A stretch of 64,000 nt of DNA from Roseburia sp. (GTDB taxonomy: Bacteria; Bacillota; Clostridia; Lachnospirales; Lachnospiraceae): assembly GCA_017937095.1 (NCBI GenBank), contig JAGBEG010000013.1, positions 248,001 through 312,000 of the forward strand, written 5' to 3'. The notes under the pieces were generated by a model. That model was not told the origin of the DNA, ran no database searches, and saw only the letters and a program-made list of their open reading frames with translations. The position numbers were made by a program, and so were the translations under genes. Positions 37,599-47,550 of this stretch are shown here, piece by piece (the stretch's first letter is position 1; each line of letters starts with the position of its first letter).

Positions 37599-38396
37599 TT
37601 AAAAAATCCCTTTTTTCATAAATCCGTATCTTCCGTTTTCCACTGCCTGCCGGCAGATCGAGTATTTGGAAAATGTGACCTGACGCAGCTTTCCCATATC
37701 CAGAAGCACTGCAATGAAATCGGGTAAAAGCTCGTCATATTTTACCTCCATCAAATGCATATGCTCCGGCAGCACTGGCAAAAGCGGCATCTCACCGGCA
37801 AGGAAATCCTCCACGCGGCCGGACGCCGCGATATTCCGGTCAAATGTAATCCGCACATTCCCGACCGGATAGACAAACGCGCTTCTCTCGTAATCCACGA
37901 CCACGACCGGACGGAGCAGCCTTGTCTGCGTCAGAAGCGCCGCGCGGTTTCTCGCGCCTGCCGTCTGACCTGCCCCGTGATTTCCGATCATCCGCTGCCG
38001 GTTTGGCTCCATGATCTGCAATTGCCTGCCGCCGGGCTTATCCTCCCCTTCGCCGGGCGCAAATGCCAGCGGCTCTCCCCTTAAAAGCCCTTCACATTCC
38101 GCCGCCGTAACCGGAAATACCTCCTTTTTCGTTTTGCCGTTCTTCTTCTCTTTTATCTCAAAATTCAATTTTTCATCCGACCCGGGATAGGTACGGATGC
38201 GGTATTTTTGTCTGTCATCCACGCCGTCCTCATTGTCATAAAAGCATTCGTCATCGTAAGTGTCCAGATAAAGACTGCACACCCGGTAACAATCCCTTTC
38301 CTGATGGCTGTCTGTGGGAAGCACTGCCGACAGACGCTGTTTTAATATCAGAATGTCATAATCAGAGCACAGATATTTTCGTTCTACTCGGTACAC
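37599..38396 (-). CDS. VTC-domain (polyphosphate polymerase-like) protein
   Basis: 265 residues from a GTG at 38396, preferred over an ATG at 38435 because GAGAGGAG lies 7 bases before the GTG and the ATG has no proper site. The triphosphate-tunnel fold shows basic and acidic motifs along the strands: RVERKY, YRIRTYPG, FEIKEKKNGKTKKE, VRITFDRNI and MEVKYDELLP. In yeast Vtc4 these line the tunnel that makes polyphosphate from ATP. Whether this bacterial protein polymerises phosphate is unproven. It overlaps the CotH gene by 13 bases and precedes DUF4956 by 19. Confidence 0.85.
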   Translation of the reverse strand: MYRVERKYLCSDYDILILKQRLSAVLPTDSHQERDCYRVCSLYLDTYDDECFYDNEDGVDDRQKYRIRTYPGSDEKLNFEIKEKKNGKTKKEVFPVTAAECEGLLRGEPLAFAPGEGEDKPGGRQLQIMEPNRQRMIGNHGAGQTAGARNRAALLTQTRLLRPVVVVDYERSAFVYPVGNVRITFDRNIAASGRVEDFLAGEMPLLPVLPEHMHLMEVKYDELLPDFIAVLLDMGKLRQVTFSKYSICRQAVENGRYGFMKKGIF

Positions 38397-40011
38397 TGTT
38401 CCACTCCTCTCAGGTAATGATCCTCTCTCCACCATTCCTCTTTTTCAAAGCATTCATCCAGATACGCCATATGACCGTCAATAAATTCATATATTTCCGT
38501 CAGGTCAGTGGAGTTATTGCATTCCGGCCAGCGTTCATTATCCCGCAGCATCGCCCCGCTGTCCGAAAGCTCTTTCATTGCATTTTCCGCCATTTCTTTC
38601 AAATGCCCGTCGCTCAGAAAATCTTTGCGGTACGCCTGCCATTTCTCGCGAAGCGCCTCTTCCACACGCTCATTGTCGGCACGGTACAGCGTGATATACT
38701 CCCTGCTGTTCGTATTGGTCGTTATAACGCCGCTGTTAAACTGCGCATCCGCTCCGACGTCAAAATTCATAACGTCGCCGAAGGTCACATTCAGATCCCA
38801 CGGGACCATATACATCTTGTATTTCCCGTTCTCGCAGCGCAGGCAGTAATCAATATTTTTATAGATGTTGTCCTCACCCACGACAACGGCAAGAAAAATT
38901 TTATAATCCAGTGCATTGTCAAAATCGAGAAGCTCTGTCAGCGTTTCAAAGTCCGCCGTCTCCTCCGGCGGCGCTTCGATATCATAATAGAACTCCTCCA
39001 CATAACGCTTTAACGGTTCCCAGTCCGACGCCTCTATATGCTCCGCCTTCGGATATTTGATACTGAAACCGGCGACAAACTCCTGTCCGTCCACCGCCGC
39101 CGCAAGCTCTGCCGCCGTCGGGTAGGTATTGTCCGTTTTCTTATAGAGAATGTCCGTCTCGTTCATAGAAAGCTGCTTTTTGTCAATCGGTTCCTGCAGC
39201 CCGTAAATCCCCCAGTATGTGTGGTTCAATACAATTTCTACATACGTAATATTCGAGGACGCATTTTTCGTCTGATTGAACTCCTGCATTTCGTCCCAGA
39301 TCTGATACGCCATCTTTTCACGAATCTTCGTGGAATCGCTGTAAAGCGGGTTTAAAATCCAGTCGTTATCCCTGCGCAGCCCAAGCAGCGACGCCTTCAC
39401 CGGGTCATAATTTTCATCGCACAGATTGAGTTTGAACCCGTACTTCGGGTAAATCGCCGAGGACTGACCTCTCATGCGGAAGGTGCAGGTGCCTTCGTAG
39501 CAGTCTTCCTCCTTCGCCGCAAGAAGCGTCATCTCCTGCGGATTTTCCCAGCCATAGGTTTCTGTCAGTGCCAGCACCGGAAGACCGGACACGACCAGAT
39601 TCGCCTGCCGGTATTGATTGTCTTTTTGGATCAATATAGAAAATACATGATTTGATGCAATCGCCTGGCTCTTTTGAAGCCACATTCCGTCTATCTTAAA
39701 CCAGACGCTGCAATTTGAACTAGTACTAAAGTACCCCCCCAAGAATTTTCGGAGGTATCCTGTGATATGTAAAAAGTATTGGTTACAGATGCATAGGGAA
39801 CGGTACAACCATTAAAACGCAGGGCATCCGAAATATCAAGTTCCGGTGTCTCCTGCGCTCCCTGCATCACTTCTGTAAAATCATTGCTAAAGTTCATCGT
39901 CAGCAACATTCTGTTATTGCTCAATGCCATGCCAAAGCGAATGATTCCCAGCAGCAGCAACATGCCAAGAATCATCATCAGCAGCTTCTTTTTTCGGCTG
40001 TAATAATACAT
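38384..40011 (-). CDS. CotH-family protein, split by a frameshift at a G7 tract
   Basis: Two overlapping frames read as one gene. The first (40011 to 39691) gives a membrane anchor (about residues 9-29) and a short ectodomain, reaching SENSW before G7 (plus-strand C7 at 39734-39740). The second frame, entered by one extra G, continues into a complete CotH domain: MRGQSSAIYPKYGFKLNL, DNDWILNPLYSDSTKIREK, YWGIYGLQEPIDK and the metal-site region MYMVPWDLNVTFGD, stopping at 38384. CotH proteins are secreted or spore-associated atypical kinases. It begins 27 bases after secA and overlaps the VTC gene. Confidence 0.8.
39734..39740. repeat. Homopolymer C7 (G7 on coding strand) at the CotH frameshift
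   Basis: Seven C on the plus strand. In the coding direction TCT-TGG-GGG-GGT switches the N-terminal frame into the wrong phase; eight or five G would restore a single 500-residue frame. Confidence 0.85.
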
Positions 40012-40038
40012 AGATCTCTCCCTTATGGAAGAAATGCA

Positions 40039-42609
40039 TTATGCATTTCTTCCACAGCACTGCTTATATTTCTTACCGGAACCGCACGGGCACGGGGAAT
40101 TTGGATAAATCTTCGCCGCCGCACGCTTCTTGGGCGCGTTCGTCGCCGACTCGTCCTTATTCGTTCCGGTCACCTTTGCCACCTGCTCACGCTCTACCTT
40201 CTGCTCAATCTTCACATGGTAGAGCAGTCGGATCGTATCCTCCTGAATGCTGGCCGTCATATCGTCGAACATGTCAAAGCCTGCCATCTTATATTCCACC
40301 AGCGGATTGCGCTGTCCGTAAGACTGCAAGCCGATACCCTGACGAAGCTGGTCCATATCGTCGATGTGATCCATCCACTTGCGGTCGATGACCTTTAACA
40401 GCACGACACGCTCCAGCTCGCGGAACTGCTCCGGCTCCGGGAACTCTGTCTCTTTCGCCTCGTAGAGCTTGACCGCGCGCTCCTTTAACAGATGCTTCAG
40501 TTCCTTATTATTCTTAACAGAATCCACATCCTCCTGCGTCACAGGCTGCATCGGAATAATCGAAATCAAAAGCTGGTTCAACTCGTTTATATCCCATTCA
40601 TCCTTCGGAATATCCGCGGAAATACAGGTGTCGACACTGTTCTCCACGCGGTCCGTAATCATCTTGAAAATCGCATCGCGCATGCTCTCGCCATCGAGCA
40701 CACGGCGGCGCTCCTTGTAGATGATCTCTCTCTGGTCGTTCATGACCTGATCGTATTCCAGCAGGTTCTTACGAATGCCAAAGTTATTGCCCTCTATCTT
40801 CTGCTGTGCCTTCTCGATTGCCGAGGTCAGCATCTTGTGCTGGATCTGCTCGCCCTCCGGCACACCGAGCGCATTAAATACGTCCATCAGCTTCTCGGAA
40901 CCGAACAGACGCATCAGATCGTCCTCCAGGGAAATAAAGAACTGGGATTCACCCGGATCTCCCTGACGGCCGGAACGTCCGCGGAGCTGATTATCAATAC
41001 GTCTGGATTCATGACGCTCCGTACCGATGATCTTAAGACCGCCTGCTGCCTTCGCCTCATCATCCAGCTTAATATCCGTACCACGTCCCGCCATGTTGGT
41101 CGCGATCGTCACAGCGCCATGCGCTCCTGCGCCTGCTACGATCTCAGCCTCCATCTCATGGAACTTCGCGTTTAAGACCGTGTGCTGGATGCCCTCGCGC
41201 TTCAACATCCCGCTGATCAGCTCGGACGTATCAATGTTGATCGTACCGACCAGAACAGGCTGTCCCTTCTTATGCGATTCGATGACCTCATCGACAACCG
41301 CCTTATATTTCTCCTTCTTCGTCTTGTATACCACGTCATGATGATCGATACGCGCAATCGGACGGTTCGTCGGAATCTCGACAACGTCCATGCCGTAGAT
41401 ATCGCGGAATTCCTTCTCTTCGGTCAGCGCCGTACCGGTCATGCCCGCCTTCTTCTCAAACTTATTGAAGAAATTCTGGAATGTGATCGTCGCAAGCGTC
41501 TTGCTCTCGCGCTTTACCTTCACATGCTCCTTCGCCTCAATCGCCTGATGCAGACCGTCCGAATAACGGCGTCCCGGCATGATACGTCCGGTAAACTCAT
41601 CGACGATCATGACCTGGTCGTCCTTTACGACATAATCCTGATCGCGGAACATCAGATTGTGTGCGCGCAGTGCCAGAATGATATTATGCTGGATCTCAAG
41701 GTTCTCCGCATCGGCAAGGTTGTCGATCTTGAAGAACTGCTCGACCTTCTTTACGCCATCCTGTGTCAGGCTGACGACCTTATCCTTCTCATTGACAATG
41801 AAATCTCCGGTCTCCTCCTGCTCGATTCCCATGATGGCGTCCATCTTGGAATACTCCGGAACGTCCTCGCCGCGCTTCATCTGGCGCGCCAGAATATCAC
41901 ACGCCTCATAAAGCCTTGTGGACTTGCCGCTCTGACCGGAAATGATGAGCGGCGTCCGCGCCTCATCGATCAATACGGAGTCCACCTCGTCGATGATGGC
42001 ATAGTGAAGTCCGCGCTGTACAAGCTGCTCCTTGTAAATGACCATGTTATCTCTCAGATAATCAAAGCCGAGTTCATTGTTCGTCACATAAGTAATATCG
42101 CAGTTATAAGCATCCCTGCGCTCATCGTTCGTCATGGAATTTAAGACTACGCCGACCTTAAGCCCCAGGAACTCATGTACCTGTCCCATCCACTCGGCGT
42201 CACGCTTCGCCAGATAATCGTTGACCGTTACGATGCATACGCCCTTCCCTTCCAGCGCATTTAAGTATGCCGGGAGTGTGGATACAAGGGTCTTACCTTC
42301 ACCGGTCTTCATCTCCGCGATACGTCCCTGATGCAGGATGACACCGCCGATGATCTGTACTCTGTAATGCTCCATACCAAGCACACGCTTTGCCGCCTCG
42401 CGCACCGTCGCATAAGCCTCCGGCAGCAGATCGTCAAGCGTCTCTCCGGCTTCCAGCCTCTCCTTGAATTCCTTCGTCTTGTTCTTTAACTCTTCATCGG
42501 AAAGTGCCGCCATAGCGTCGCGATAAGACTCTACCTTGTCAACGATCGGGCTGATTCTCTTTAATTCGCGCTCGCTGTGGGTTCCGAAAATCTTTGTAAT
42601 TGCACTCAT
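40039..42609 (-). CDS. secA: Preprotein translocase ATPase SecA
   Basis: 856 residues from the ATG at 42609 with AGGAG 5 bases upstream. Motor motifs include [46 protein letters not shown] and [12 protein letters not shown]. The C-terminus has the zinc-binding SEC-C motif ([13 protein letters not shown]). It drives secretion through SecYEG. A sigma-A promoter lies about 100 bases upstream and divergent from the TSCPD gene. Confidence 0.98.
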   Translation of the reverse strand: MSAITKIFGTHSERELKRISPIVDKVESYRDAMAALSDEELKNKTKEFKERLEAGETLDDLLPEAYATVREAAKRVLGMEHYRVQIIGGVILHQGRIAEMKTGEGKTLVSTLPAYLNALEGKGVCIVTVNDYLAKRDAEWMGQVHEFLGLKVGVVLNSMTNDERRDAYNCDITYVTNNELGFDYLRDNMVIYKEQLVQRGLHYAIIDEVDSVLIDEARTPLIISGQSGKSTRLYEACDILARQMKRGEDVPEYSKMDAIMGIEQEETGDFIVNEKDKVVSLTQDGVKKVEQFFKIDNLADAENLEIQHNIILALRAHNLMFRDQDYVVKDDQVMIVDEFTGRIMPGRRYSDGLHQAIEAKEHVKVKRESKTLATITFQNFFNKFEKKAGMTGTALTEEKEFRDIYGMDVVEIPTNRPIARIDHHDVVYKTKKEKYKAVVDEVIESHKKGQPVLVGTINIDTSELISGMLKREGIQHTVLNAKFHEMEAEIVAGAGAHGAVTIATNMAGRGTDIKLDDEAKAAGGLKIIGTERHESRRIDNQLRGRSGRQGDPGESQFFISLEDDLMRLFGSEKLMDVFNALGVPEGEQIQHKMLTSAIEKAQQKIEGNNFGIRKNLLEYDQVMNDQREIIYKERRRVLDGESMRDAIFKMITDRVENSVDTCISADIPKDEWDINELNQLLISIIPMQPVTQEDVDSVKNNKELKHLLKERAVKLYEAKETEFPEPEQFRELERVVLLKVIDRKWMDHIDDMDQLRQGIGLQSYGQRNPLVEYKMAGFDMFDDMTASIQEDTIRLLYHVKIEQKVEREQVAKVTGTNKDESATNAPKKRAAAKIYPNSPCPCGSGKKYKQCCGRNA

Positions 42610-42708
42610 AAAAGCTCCTATCCTGTGTCTGCGCCATAACGCTTCTCTCACAGACCTGTTTCGTTGCCGGCCGCCCAAAAATGGATGCAGTCCTGCACAA
42701 TATTGTTA

Positions 42709-42737
42709 TTGTAACACTTTTCCAGTGCCATCACAAT
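42709..42737 (-). promoter_or_regulatory. Putative sigma-A promoter of secA
   Basis: On the minus strand TTGTGA (42737-42732) and TACAAT (42714-42709) are separated by 17 bases. Confidence 0.6.
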
Positions 42738-42791
42738 AAAAACAAGCGTAAATGAATTGTAAATTTTTTATTAACTATAAGGAAACACCCC

Positions 42792-42820
42792 TTGCATACT
42801 TCTTTCCCTGTGTATATACT
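42792..42820 (+). promoter_or_regulatory. Putative sigma-A promoter of the TSCPD gene
   Basis: TTGCAT (42792-42797) and TATACT (42815-42820) are separated by 17 bases, about 57 bases before the ATG at 42878. Confidence 0.6.
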
Positions 42821-42877
42821 CATAAATGTTTCAAAGCATATTGACTGCTTCTATTTTCTATACAAGGAGGACTGATT

Positions 42878-43138
42878 ATGACGTATACATACAAGACAAA
42901 AGGAACCTGCTCCACCAAAATCGAACTGGAGCTTGACGGCAACGTCGTACACAATGTAAAGTTCACCGGAGGCTGCAACGGCAATCTGCAGGCGATTCCG
43001 AAGCTCGTGGAGGGTCTGACCGTAGAGCAGGTGGAGGAAAAAATCGGCGGCATCTCCTGCAACGGACGCCCGACCTCCTGCGGCGACCAGCTCGCAAAAG
43101 CCTGTCGCGAGGCGCTTGAAGCCTCAAAGCAGGCATAG
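42878..43138 (+). CDS. TIGR03905-family TSCPD domain protein
   Basis: 86 residues. Conserved features are CSTKIELELDG, KFTGGCNGNLQAIPKL, GISCNGRPTSCGDQLAKA with four cysteines that may bind metal or nucleotide. The domain also occurs at the end of some ribonucleotide reductases. Stand-alone members are common in Clostridia and have no assigned function. It has its own promoter, an AGGAGG site 8 bases before ATG, and a strong terminator, so it is a single-gene unit. Confidence 0.9.
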   Translation: MTYTYKTKGTCSTKIELELDGNVVHNVKFTGGCNGNLQAIPKLVEGLTVEQVEEKIGGISCNGRPTSCGDQLAKACREALEASKQA

Positions 43139-43187
43139 CGCTGCATAAGCCCTGCCGTGCCACGGCGGATGCACTTTTGCTTACATC

Positions 43188-43232
43188 AAAAGAGAGATTT
43201 CCCGTTTTTCCCGGAGAAATCTCTCTTTTTTT
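43188..43232 (+). terminator. Intrinsic terminator of the TSCPD gene
   Basis: AAAAGAGAGATTTC and its complement GAAATCTCTCTTTT form a 14-bp stem followed by a T-run. Confidence 0.9.
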
Positions 43233-43326
43233 ACAATTAGGAAGTTACGCCCTGTTGCACAAACGCGCTGCTTACACAAATGAACAGCTATCGCACAACG
43301 CCATACATGGCGCAAAGCAAATTTTT

Positions 43327-43914
43327 TCAGGTGGGCGTCTGCAGAATCGGCTGAAGCTGCTTTCCCGCAAGCGCCGCTTCGATCGTGTCCGGAAGAAGCT
43401 CCATTTTCGCAATCATCGAATTGGGCTTGCTCTTGCAGTTGTCCTGCCCGAACGGAACAAAATAAATATTCTTCATATTCATGAGCATTCCAATGTTCTT
43501 AAAGCTCGCGCCGAGCGCGTCATTTGTGGAAATTGCGATCACAAGCGGCTTTCCGTTGCGCATATGCGCCTTGGTCGCCATCAGAACCGGCGTATCCGTG
43601 ATGCCGTTGCAGAGCTTTGCCGCCGTGTTTCCGGTGCAGGGTGCGATCACCATGACATCGAGAAAATTGTTCGGTCCGATCGGCTCCGCAGCACAGATCG
43701 TGCGGATGCCCTCATTTCCCGTAATATCACAGATGCCGTCCACATATTCCCTGGCACTTCCGAACCGCGTATCACAGGTCTGTGCATTAAAGGAAAAAAC
43801 CGGCACTACATTCGCGCCCATGTCGCACAACCGCTGTATTTCCTTTCTCGTCTTCGCAAAAGTACAAAAAGACCCGGTAATCCCAAGCCCGATATTGTAG
43901 TTTGAAAAATCCAT
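43327..43914 (-). CDS. spoVFB: Dipicolinate synthase subunit B
   Basis: 195 residues of flavoprotein fold. It begins NIGLGITGSFCTFAKTRKEI and contains PLVIAISTNDALG and VMVIAPCTGNTAAKL, matching DpaB. Together with subunit A it makes dipicolinic acid, which accumulates as the calcium chelate in the spore core, from the lysine-pathway intermediate. The start codon overlaps the spoVFA stop (TAATG), so translation is coupled. Confidence 0.95.
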   Translation of the reverse strand: MDFSNYNIGLGITGSFCTFAKTRKEIQRLCDMGANVVPVFSFNAQTCDTRFGSAREYVDGICDITGNEGIRTICAAEPIGPNNFLDVMVIAPCTGNTAAKLCNGITDTPVLMATKAHMRNGKPLVIAISTNDALGASFKNIGMLMNMKNIYFVPFGQDNCKSKPNSMIAKMELLPDTIEAALAGKQLQPILQTPT

Positions 43915-44756
43915 TACGCCTCATCCTCCTTTGGCGCAAATCTCTCAATCGCCCGATCCAGAATGTAGGCGCTCTCCTTCGGTGCATATTTTCCCGGCAG
44001 GCCAAGCGCCAGATCCGCCCGGATTCCGCATTCTTTTGCACAGGCAAAATCCGTTCCGCCCGGCTTTGACGCAATATCTAAAATATAGGCGTCCCTCGGC
44101 AGTTCACGGATAATCGCTCTTGTGATGACCGGCGCCGGCACTGTATTTACAACCATCGCCGCTCCCATTGCCTCCTCCGGTCCGAACGCAAAATCCGCCG
44201 CGTAGAAGCCCGCTTTTTTTGCCTCCTTGCGCACCTCCCTGCGCCTTGCAAGTACGGTCACGCGCGCCCCGAGCGCCCTTAAACGCTCCGCAATCGCCTT
44301 TCCGCAGCAGCCGTAGCCTGTGACGATGATCTTTGCCTCGTCGATGTTGTACGGGCTGTGGTTTACCAGCTCCGCAATCACGCCCTCTGCCGTTGCCACC
44401 GCGTTTTCCTCCGTCACGATTTCATCCTTCATGAAGTCAAGATAACGGATATCCCGCCTTTCCAGAAGCTCCACCTGCTCTGTGGAGAAGCACCCGCCGA
44501 GTACAAGCGTATCATTTGTCAGATTCTTATTTAATATATCATTCAGGATTCCCTGCTCCGGAACCTTAGATACCGGAATCGGAAGGATCAATCTGTCTGC
44601 CTCTGCCAGAAAGCCTTTGAGCTTTTCAAGCTGTTCTTTAACAGTCTCACTGTTTCTGATATCCAGGCAGCGTACATTGATTCCTTTTTTGGTCAGTATC
44701 TCCGCCAGATATACCTGACGCATATCACTTATAAGAAGTATTGTCTGTCTGTTCAT
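43914..44756 (-). CDS. spoVFA: Dipicolinate synthase subunit A
   Basis: 280 residues. The NAD-binding loop is IIVTGYGCCGKAIAERLRALGARVTV (over about 26 residues) and VNTVPAPVITRAI follows, as in DpaA. In Bacillus the operon is made in the mother cell under sigma-K. Aspartokinase, which feeds the same pathway, is 5 kb away. A sigma-K-like -10 (CATATAATA) lies 22 bases upstream of the ATG. Confidence 0.95.
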   Translation of the reverse strand: MNRQTILLISDMRQVYLAEILTKKGINVRCLDIRNSETVKEQLEKLKGFLAEADRLILPIPVSKVPEQGILNDILNKNLTNDTLVLGGCFSTEQVELLERRDIRYLDFMKDEIVTEENAVATAEGVIAELVNHSPYNIDEAKIIVTGYGCCGKAIAERLRALGARVTVLARRREVRKEAKKAGFYAADFAFGPEEAMGAAMVVNTVPAPVITRAIIRELPRDAYILDIASKPGGTDFACAKECGIRADLALGLPGKYAPKESAYILDRAIERFAPKEDEA

Positions 44757-44777
44757 AAAATTACGCTCCCTTCACTC

Positions 44778-44786
44778 TATTATATG
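44778..44786 (-). promoter_or_regulatory. Candidate sigma-K-type -10 element of spoVFAB
   Basis: On the minus strand CATATAATA fits the sigma-K -10 pattern CATANNNTA. No convincing -35 was found, and TATAAT within it could also serve sigma-A. Confidence 0.35.
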
Positions 44787-44852
44787 AAGGAAGCGCATTT
44801 ATGCCACTCGTATAATCGAAACCTCTGTGGGAATCGTCTTTCGCCGCAGACA

Positions 44853-46892
44853 CTACTGCCGGAACAGATAGAAGTCGTCCATCGTTCCCCAGCCGCCTCC
44901 GGCGCATTTTACATACATACCGACCGTAATATCCGCCGTACCGTCAAGTGGTATGTCCTTAATCTCCGGCGTCTTCCAGTTGCACCATCCGTCCAGAGTG
45001 ACCGGATCGGACTGGTAGGTCGTTCCATTTACCTTTGCATACAGATAAATTTCGGCGTCACTTCCGACGTCACCGCCCTGAATATTCGCCGTAACCGTAT
45101 AATCGCCTGCCGCAAGCCCCGATACCGTCTGCTCTGCGTAAAACTCCTGTTCATCCTCGCTCCAGAAATGCAGCGCGTTCGTGCCGCTTGTCGCGTCGGA
45201 TTCCTTATTCTGCACGTCTGTGGGATTGGTATCTCCTTCATAGGAAATATTCCACATCGTGATATCGCTCTGCTCGAAATCCGGGTTCATAAGCAGATTG
45301 ACGTTCTTGACCACAAGCTCGCAGGTAACCAGCGTTCCGTCCTCGAGCGTTCCGCCTATCGTATATGTGCCTCCCTCGCTGCTGTCGATATCCGCATAAT
45401 CCGCCTCATTCCATACGACCGGAGCCTCGCCTGACTTTGTGCGGTCATTGTACACAACATAGACCGTCTCCGGCAGGACGATTTCACCGCCGACGTCAAC
45501 CTGCGCGCTGCACTCCTCCACATAATCGACTGCAAGCTCACACGTTGCACCGTATCTCACATAGTTAAATACATCAAGCGACGCCAGCGGATGCCCTGTC
45601 GCGTCGAACATCGCCTGATTATCCCATGCGCAGCCTCCGTAATACGTGCCTGCATCCTCGGGATCGTATTTCACCGAATAGCTGCTCGCCCAGCCGGAGC
45701 CATTCGCCTCCCAAAGCTTTTCATTTTCTGAAACCGCGTCCGCAGGACCGACCGGAATCCACGCGCCTTCCCAGTAGAAAACGCCAAGCGCATCCCCCGC
45801 CGCTGCCGCCGCAATCACATCACGGACGCAGTTCGCCTGACTCTGCACAGTCGCCGCATACCCTTCTATGAGTTCGTCTTCTCCAACACTGTTTCCAAAG
45901 CCGTCTCCGTCTTCCAGCGTATAAGCGTAGGACGTCTCCAGTACCGCCGTCTTCTTGCCGTATTTCTCTGTAATATCCGAAAGTACCTGCGTGAGATTTT
46001 CCATCGTTCCATGCCAGAATGCATAATAGGAAACGCCGAAAATATCGTAGTCCAGCCCCGCATCCGCAAGCGTCTGTGCACGCTGCATCGTCTGGTCATA
46101 GTCATTGATATCCGTGAAATGAACGGCAATCGAAATATCCTGTCCGTTCTCCTTTGCCACTTCACGGACAGCCGCACTGCCCCGCTCAAGAAGCGGCGTC
46201 ATTTTCTCCCATTCCGTCTCTCCGGCAAGCCCGTTGTTGATCTCATTTCCGATCTGGACGATTCCTACATCCGCCCCGCCGTCGATGATCGTCTGAAGAC
46301 TCTCCTTCGTGTACTGATAAAGCGCCTCCTGTTTGTCCTCATAGGTAAAATCCGCCCATTCCTTCGGCACCATCTGCTTATTTGGATCCGCCCAGAAATC
46401 CGAATAATGGAAATCCACCAGAAGTTTCATCCCGTACTTTGCCGCACGTGAACCGATCTGCACCGCCTTTTCGACGTCATTATTTCCTCCGCCGTATCCG
46501 TTGCCGTTCTCATCATACGGATCGTTCCACACGCGCACACGGATATAATTCACGCCCGCATCCGCAAGCACCTGAAAGAGATCCGCCTCGTTGCCGTCCT
46601 CATCATAGTAGACAACACCGCTCTCCTCCTCCGCGATGACGCTGGAAACATCCATTCCCATGATAAAATCATCCGAAAGCCCTTCCACCGGCTCTACGAA
46701 AATGTCCGCTTCCTCCTCCTGGGGTACGGACGCCTCCGTACTTTCGCTTTCCGTCTCAGACATCTGCTGCACTTCTGCCGTCTCTGTTGCCTCATTTTCT
46801 GCCGCATTCCCTGCATCACCGCAGCCGGACACGGTTCCCGCGGTCATTACCGCCGCAAGCAGCAAGGACGCAATCCTTCTTTTTCCTCTCAT
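44853..46892 (-). CDS. GH53 arabinogalactan endo-beta-1,4-galactanase lipoprotein with CBM61-like domain
   Basis: 679 residues from the ATG at 46892 (GGAGGG 7 bases upstream). A lipobox (TVSGCG) near residue 24 anchors it, followed by an acidic linker. The GH53 barrel shows NYIRVRVWNDP, LVDFHYSDFWADP, the acid/base VQIGNEINNG and the nucleophile AVLETSY. Then come a bacterial Ig-like domain and a C-terminal galactan-binding (CBM61-like) domain ending GGGWGTMDDFYLF. It cuts pectic galactan at the cell surface. Its promoter has a LacI-family type palindrome in the spacer; no transporter or regulator gene is adjacent. Confidence 0.92.
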   Translation of the reverse strand: MRGKRRIASLLLAAVMTAGTVSGCGDAGNAAENEATETAEVQQMSETESESTEASVPQEEEADIFVEPVEGLSDDFIMGMDVSSVIAEEESGVVYYDEDGNEADLFQVLADAGVNYIRVRVWNDPYDENGNGYGGGNNDVEKAVQIGSRAAKYGMKLLVDFHYSDFWADPNKQMVPKEWADFTYEDKQEALYQYTKESLQTIIDGGADVGIVQIGNEINNGLAGETEWEKMTPLLERGSAAVREVAKENGQDISIAVHFTDINDYDQTMQRAQTLADAGLDYDIFGVSYYAFWHGTMENLTQVLSDITEKYGKKTAVLETSYAYTLEDGDGFGNSVGEDELIEGYAATVQSQANCVRDVIAAAAAGDALGVFYWEGAWIPVGPADAVSENEKLWEANGSGWASSYSVKYDPEDAGTYYGGCAWDNQAMFDATGHPLASLDVFNYVRYGATCELAVDYVEECSAQVDVGGEIVLPETVYVVYNDRTKSGEAPVVWNEADYADIDSSEGGTYTIGGTLEDGTLVTCELVVKNVNLLMNPDFEQSDITMWNISYEGDTNPTDVQNKESDATSGTNALHFWSEDEQEFYAEQTVSGLAAGDYTVTANIQGGDVGSDAEIYLYAKVNGTTYQSDPVTLDGWCNWKTPEIKDIPLDGTADITVGMYVKCAGGGWGTMDDFYLFRQ

Positions 46893-46967
46893 ACAAAAAC
46901 CCTCCATTTTCTTTTGTCTGAAATGTCACGATAATCTTAACATTTCCTTCTTTTGCTATTCATTTCC

Positions 46968-46996
46968 ATTATAAATGCGCAAACGTTTGTCCACAA
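46968..46996 (-). promoter_or_regulatory. Galactanase promoter with embedded operator CAAACGTTTG
   Basis: On the minus strand TTGTGG (46996-46991) and TATAAT (46973-46968) are 17 bases apart. The perfect palindrome CAAACGTTTG (46980-46989) fills the spacer, a position that would allow a LacI/GanR-type repressor to block polymerase. Confidence 0.65.
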
Positions 46997-47121
46997 GCAT
47001 TTCCCTGTATTTGTGCGTTTTCCGGTCGTTTCTGCCAGTTTATTGTTTTCAGAATATTCTTTTATTTCCATTCACTTTATTGTTTGTTTTAAATATTTTT
47101 ATATTTTTTCTGATTTTATGC

Positions 47122-47150
47122 TTGACATTTCCCCATAAATCAGATAGAAT
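47122..47150 (+). promoter_or_regulatory. Near-consensus sigma-A promoter of an orphan transcript
   Basis: TTGACA (47122-47127) and TAGAAT (47145-47150) are separated by exactly 17 bases. No conventional gene follows on this strand. Confidence 0.75.
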
Positions 47151-47185
47151 AAACTCAACAAAAGAAAACAGAGAAAACAAATAAA

Positions 47186-47273
47186 AAGAAAGGGAGGTAC
47201 AGACCACCAGAAACGTAAAGATTTATCCAAACAATTTTAAAGAAAGAGAGGTACGGACCACCGAACACGTAAG
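47186..47273. repeat. Direct repeats in the orphan transcript
   Basis: Two copies starting AAAGAAAG(G/A)GAGGTAC and continuing (A/G)GACCACC, 54 bases apart; a shorter third copy lies at 47474-47495. Confidence 0.7.
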
Positions 47274-47428
47274 CGCATTCGATTTTTCTTGAACCAGAGA
47301 AGAGAACGTGACATTTCAAATCATGAAAATGAGGAATCAGTATCAGATGAATTAATCAGATATGATACGATTGCAACCGTCATAAGAAGATACTCGTAAG
47401 GAGAGAGAAGAAGCGAAGAAGTCCAAAA

Positions 47429-47512
47429 ATGGAAACTGGTTTTCGTAAAGAAAAGCAAAGCCCGAAAGAAAAAAGTAAAGAGAGGTATAGTCCCATGGAC
47501 GAAATAGTTTAG
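47429..47512 (+). CDS. Candidate 27-residue hydrophilic peptide
   Basis: ATG at 47429 to TAG at 47510-47512. The peptide begins METGFRKEKQ and ends ERYSPMDEIV; it is highly charged with no signal or membrane segment. Its stop codon lies inside the left arm of the terminator hairpin, as is common for genuine last genes. The ribosome site is weak (GAAGAAG about 7 bases upstream). The ERYxP segment is echoed in the same frame by the two upstream repeats, though those lack start codons. Confidence 0.3.
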   Translation: METGFRKEKQSPKEKSKERYSPMDEIV

Positions 47513-47550
47513 AAGGCGGCATCAAAATGAATGTTTGATGTCGCCTTCTT
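47511..47550. terminator. Hairpin terminator between the orphan transcript and the L,D-transpeptidase gene
   Basis: A 16-bp stem (left arm 47511-47526, right arm 47534-47549, one G-U pair) with a 7-base loop. On the plus strand it is followed by TCGTTG; on the minus strand it lies 62 bases after the transpeptidase stop, so it may serve both. Confidence 0.75.

Noticed and set aside
47157..47300. Type III toxin-antitoxin RNA, because of tandem repeats after a promoter
   Set aside because: The repeats are irregularly spaced (54 and 234 bases) and no ToxN-like endoribonuclease follows.
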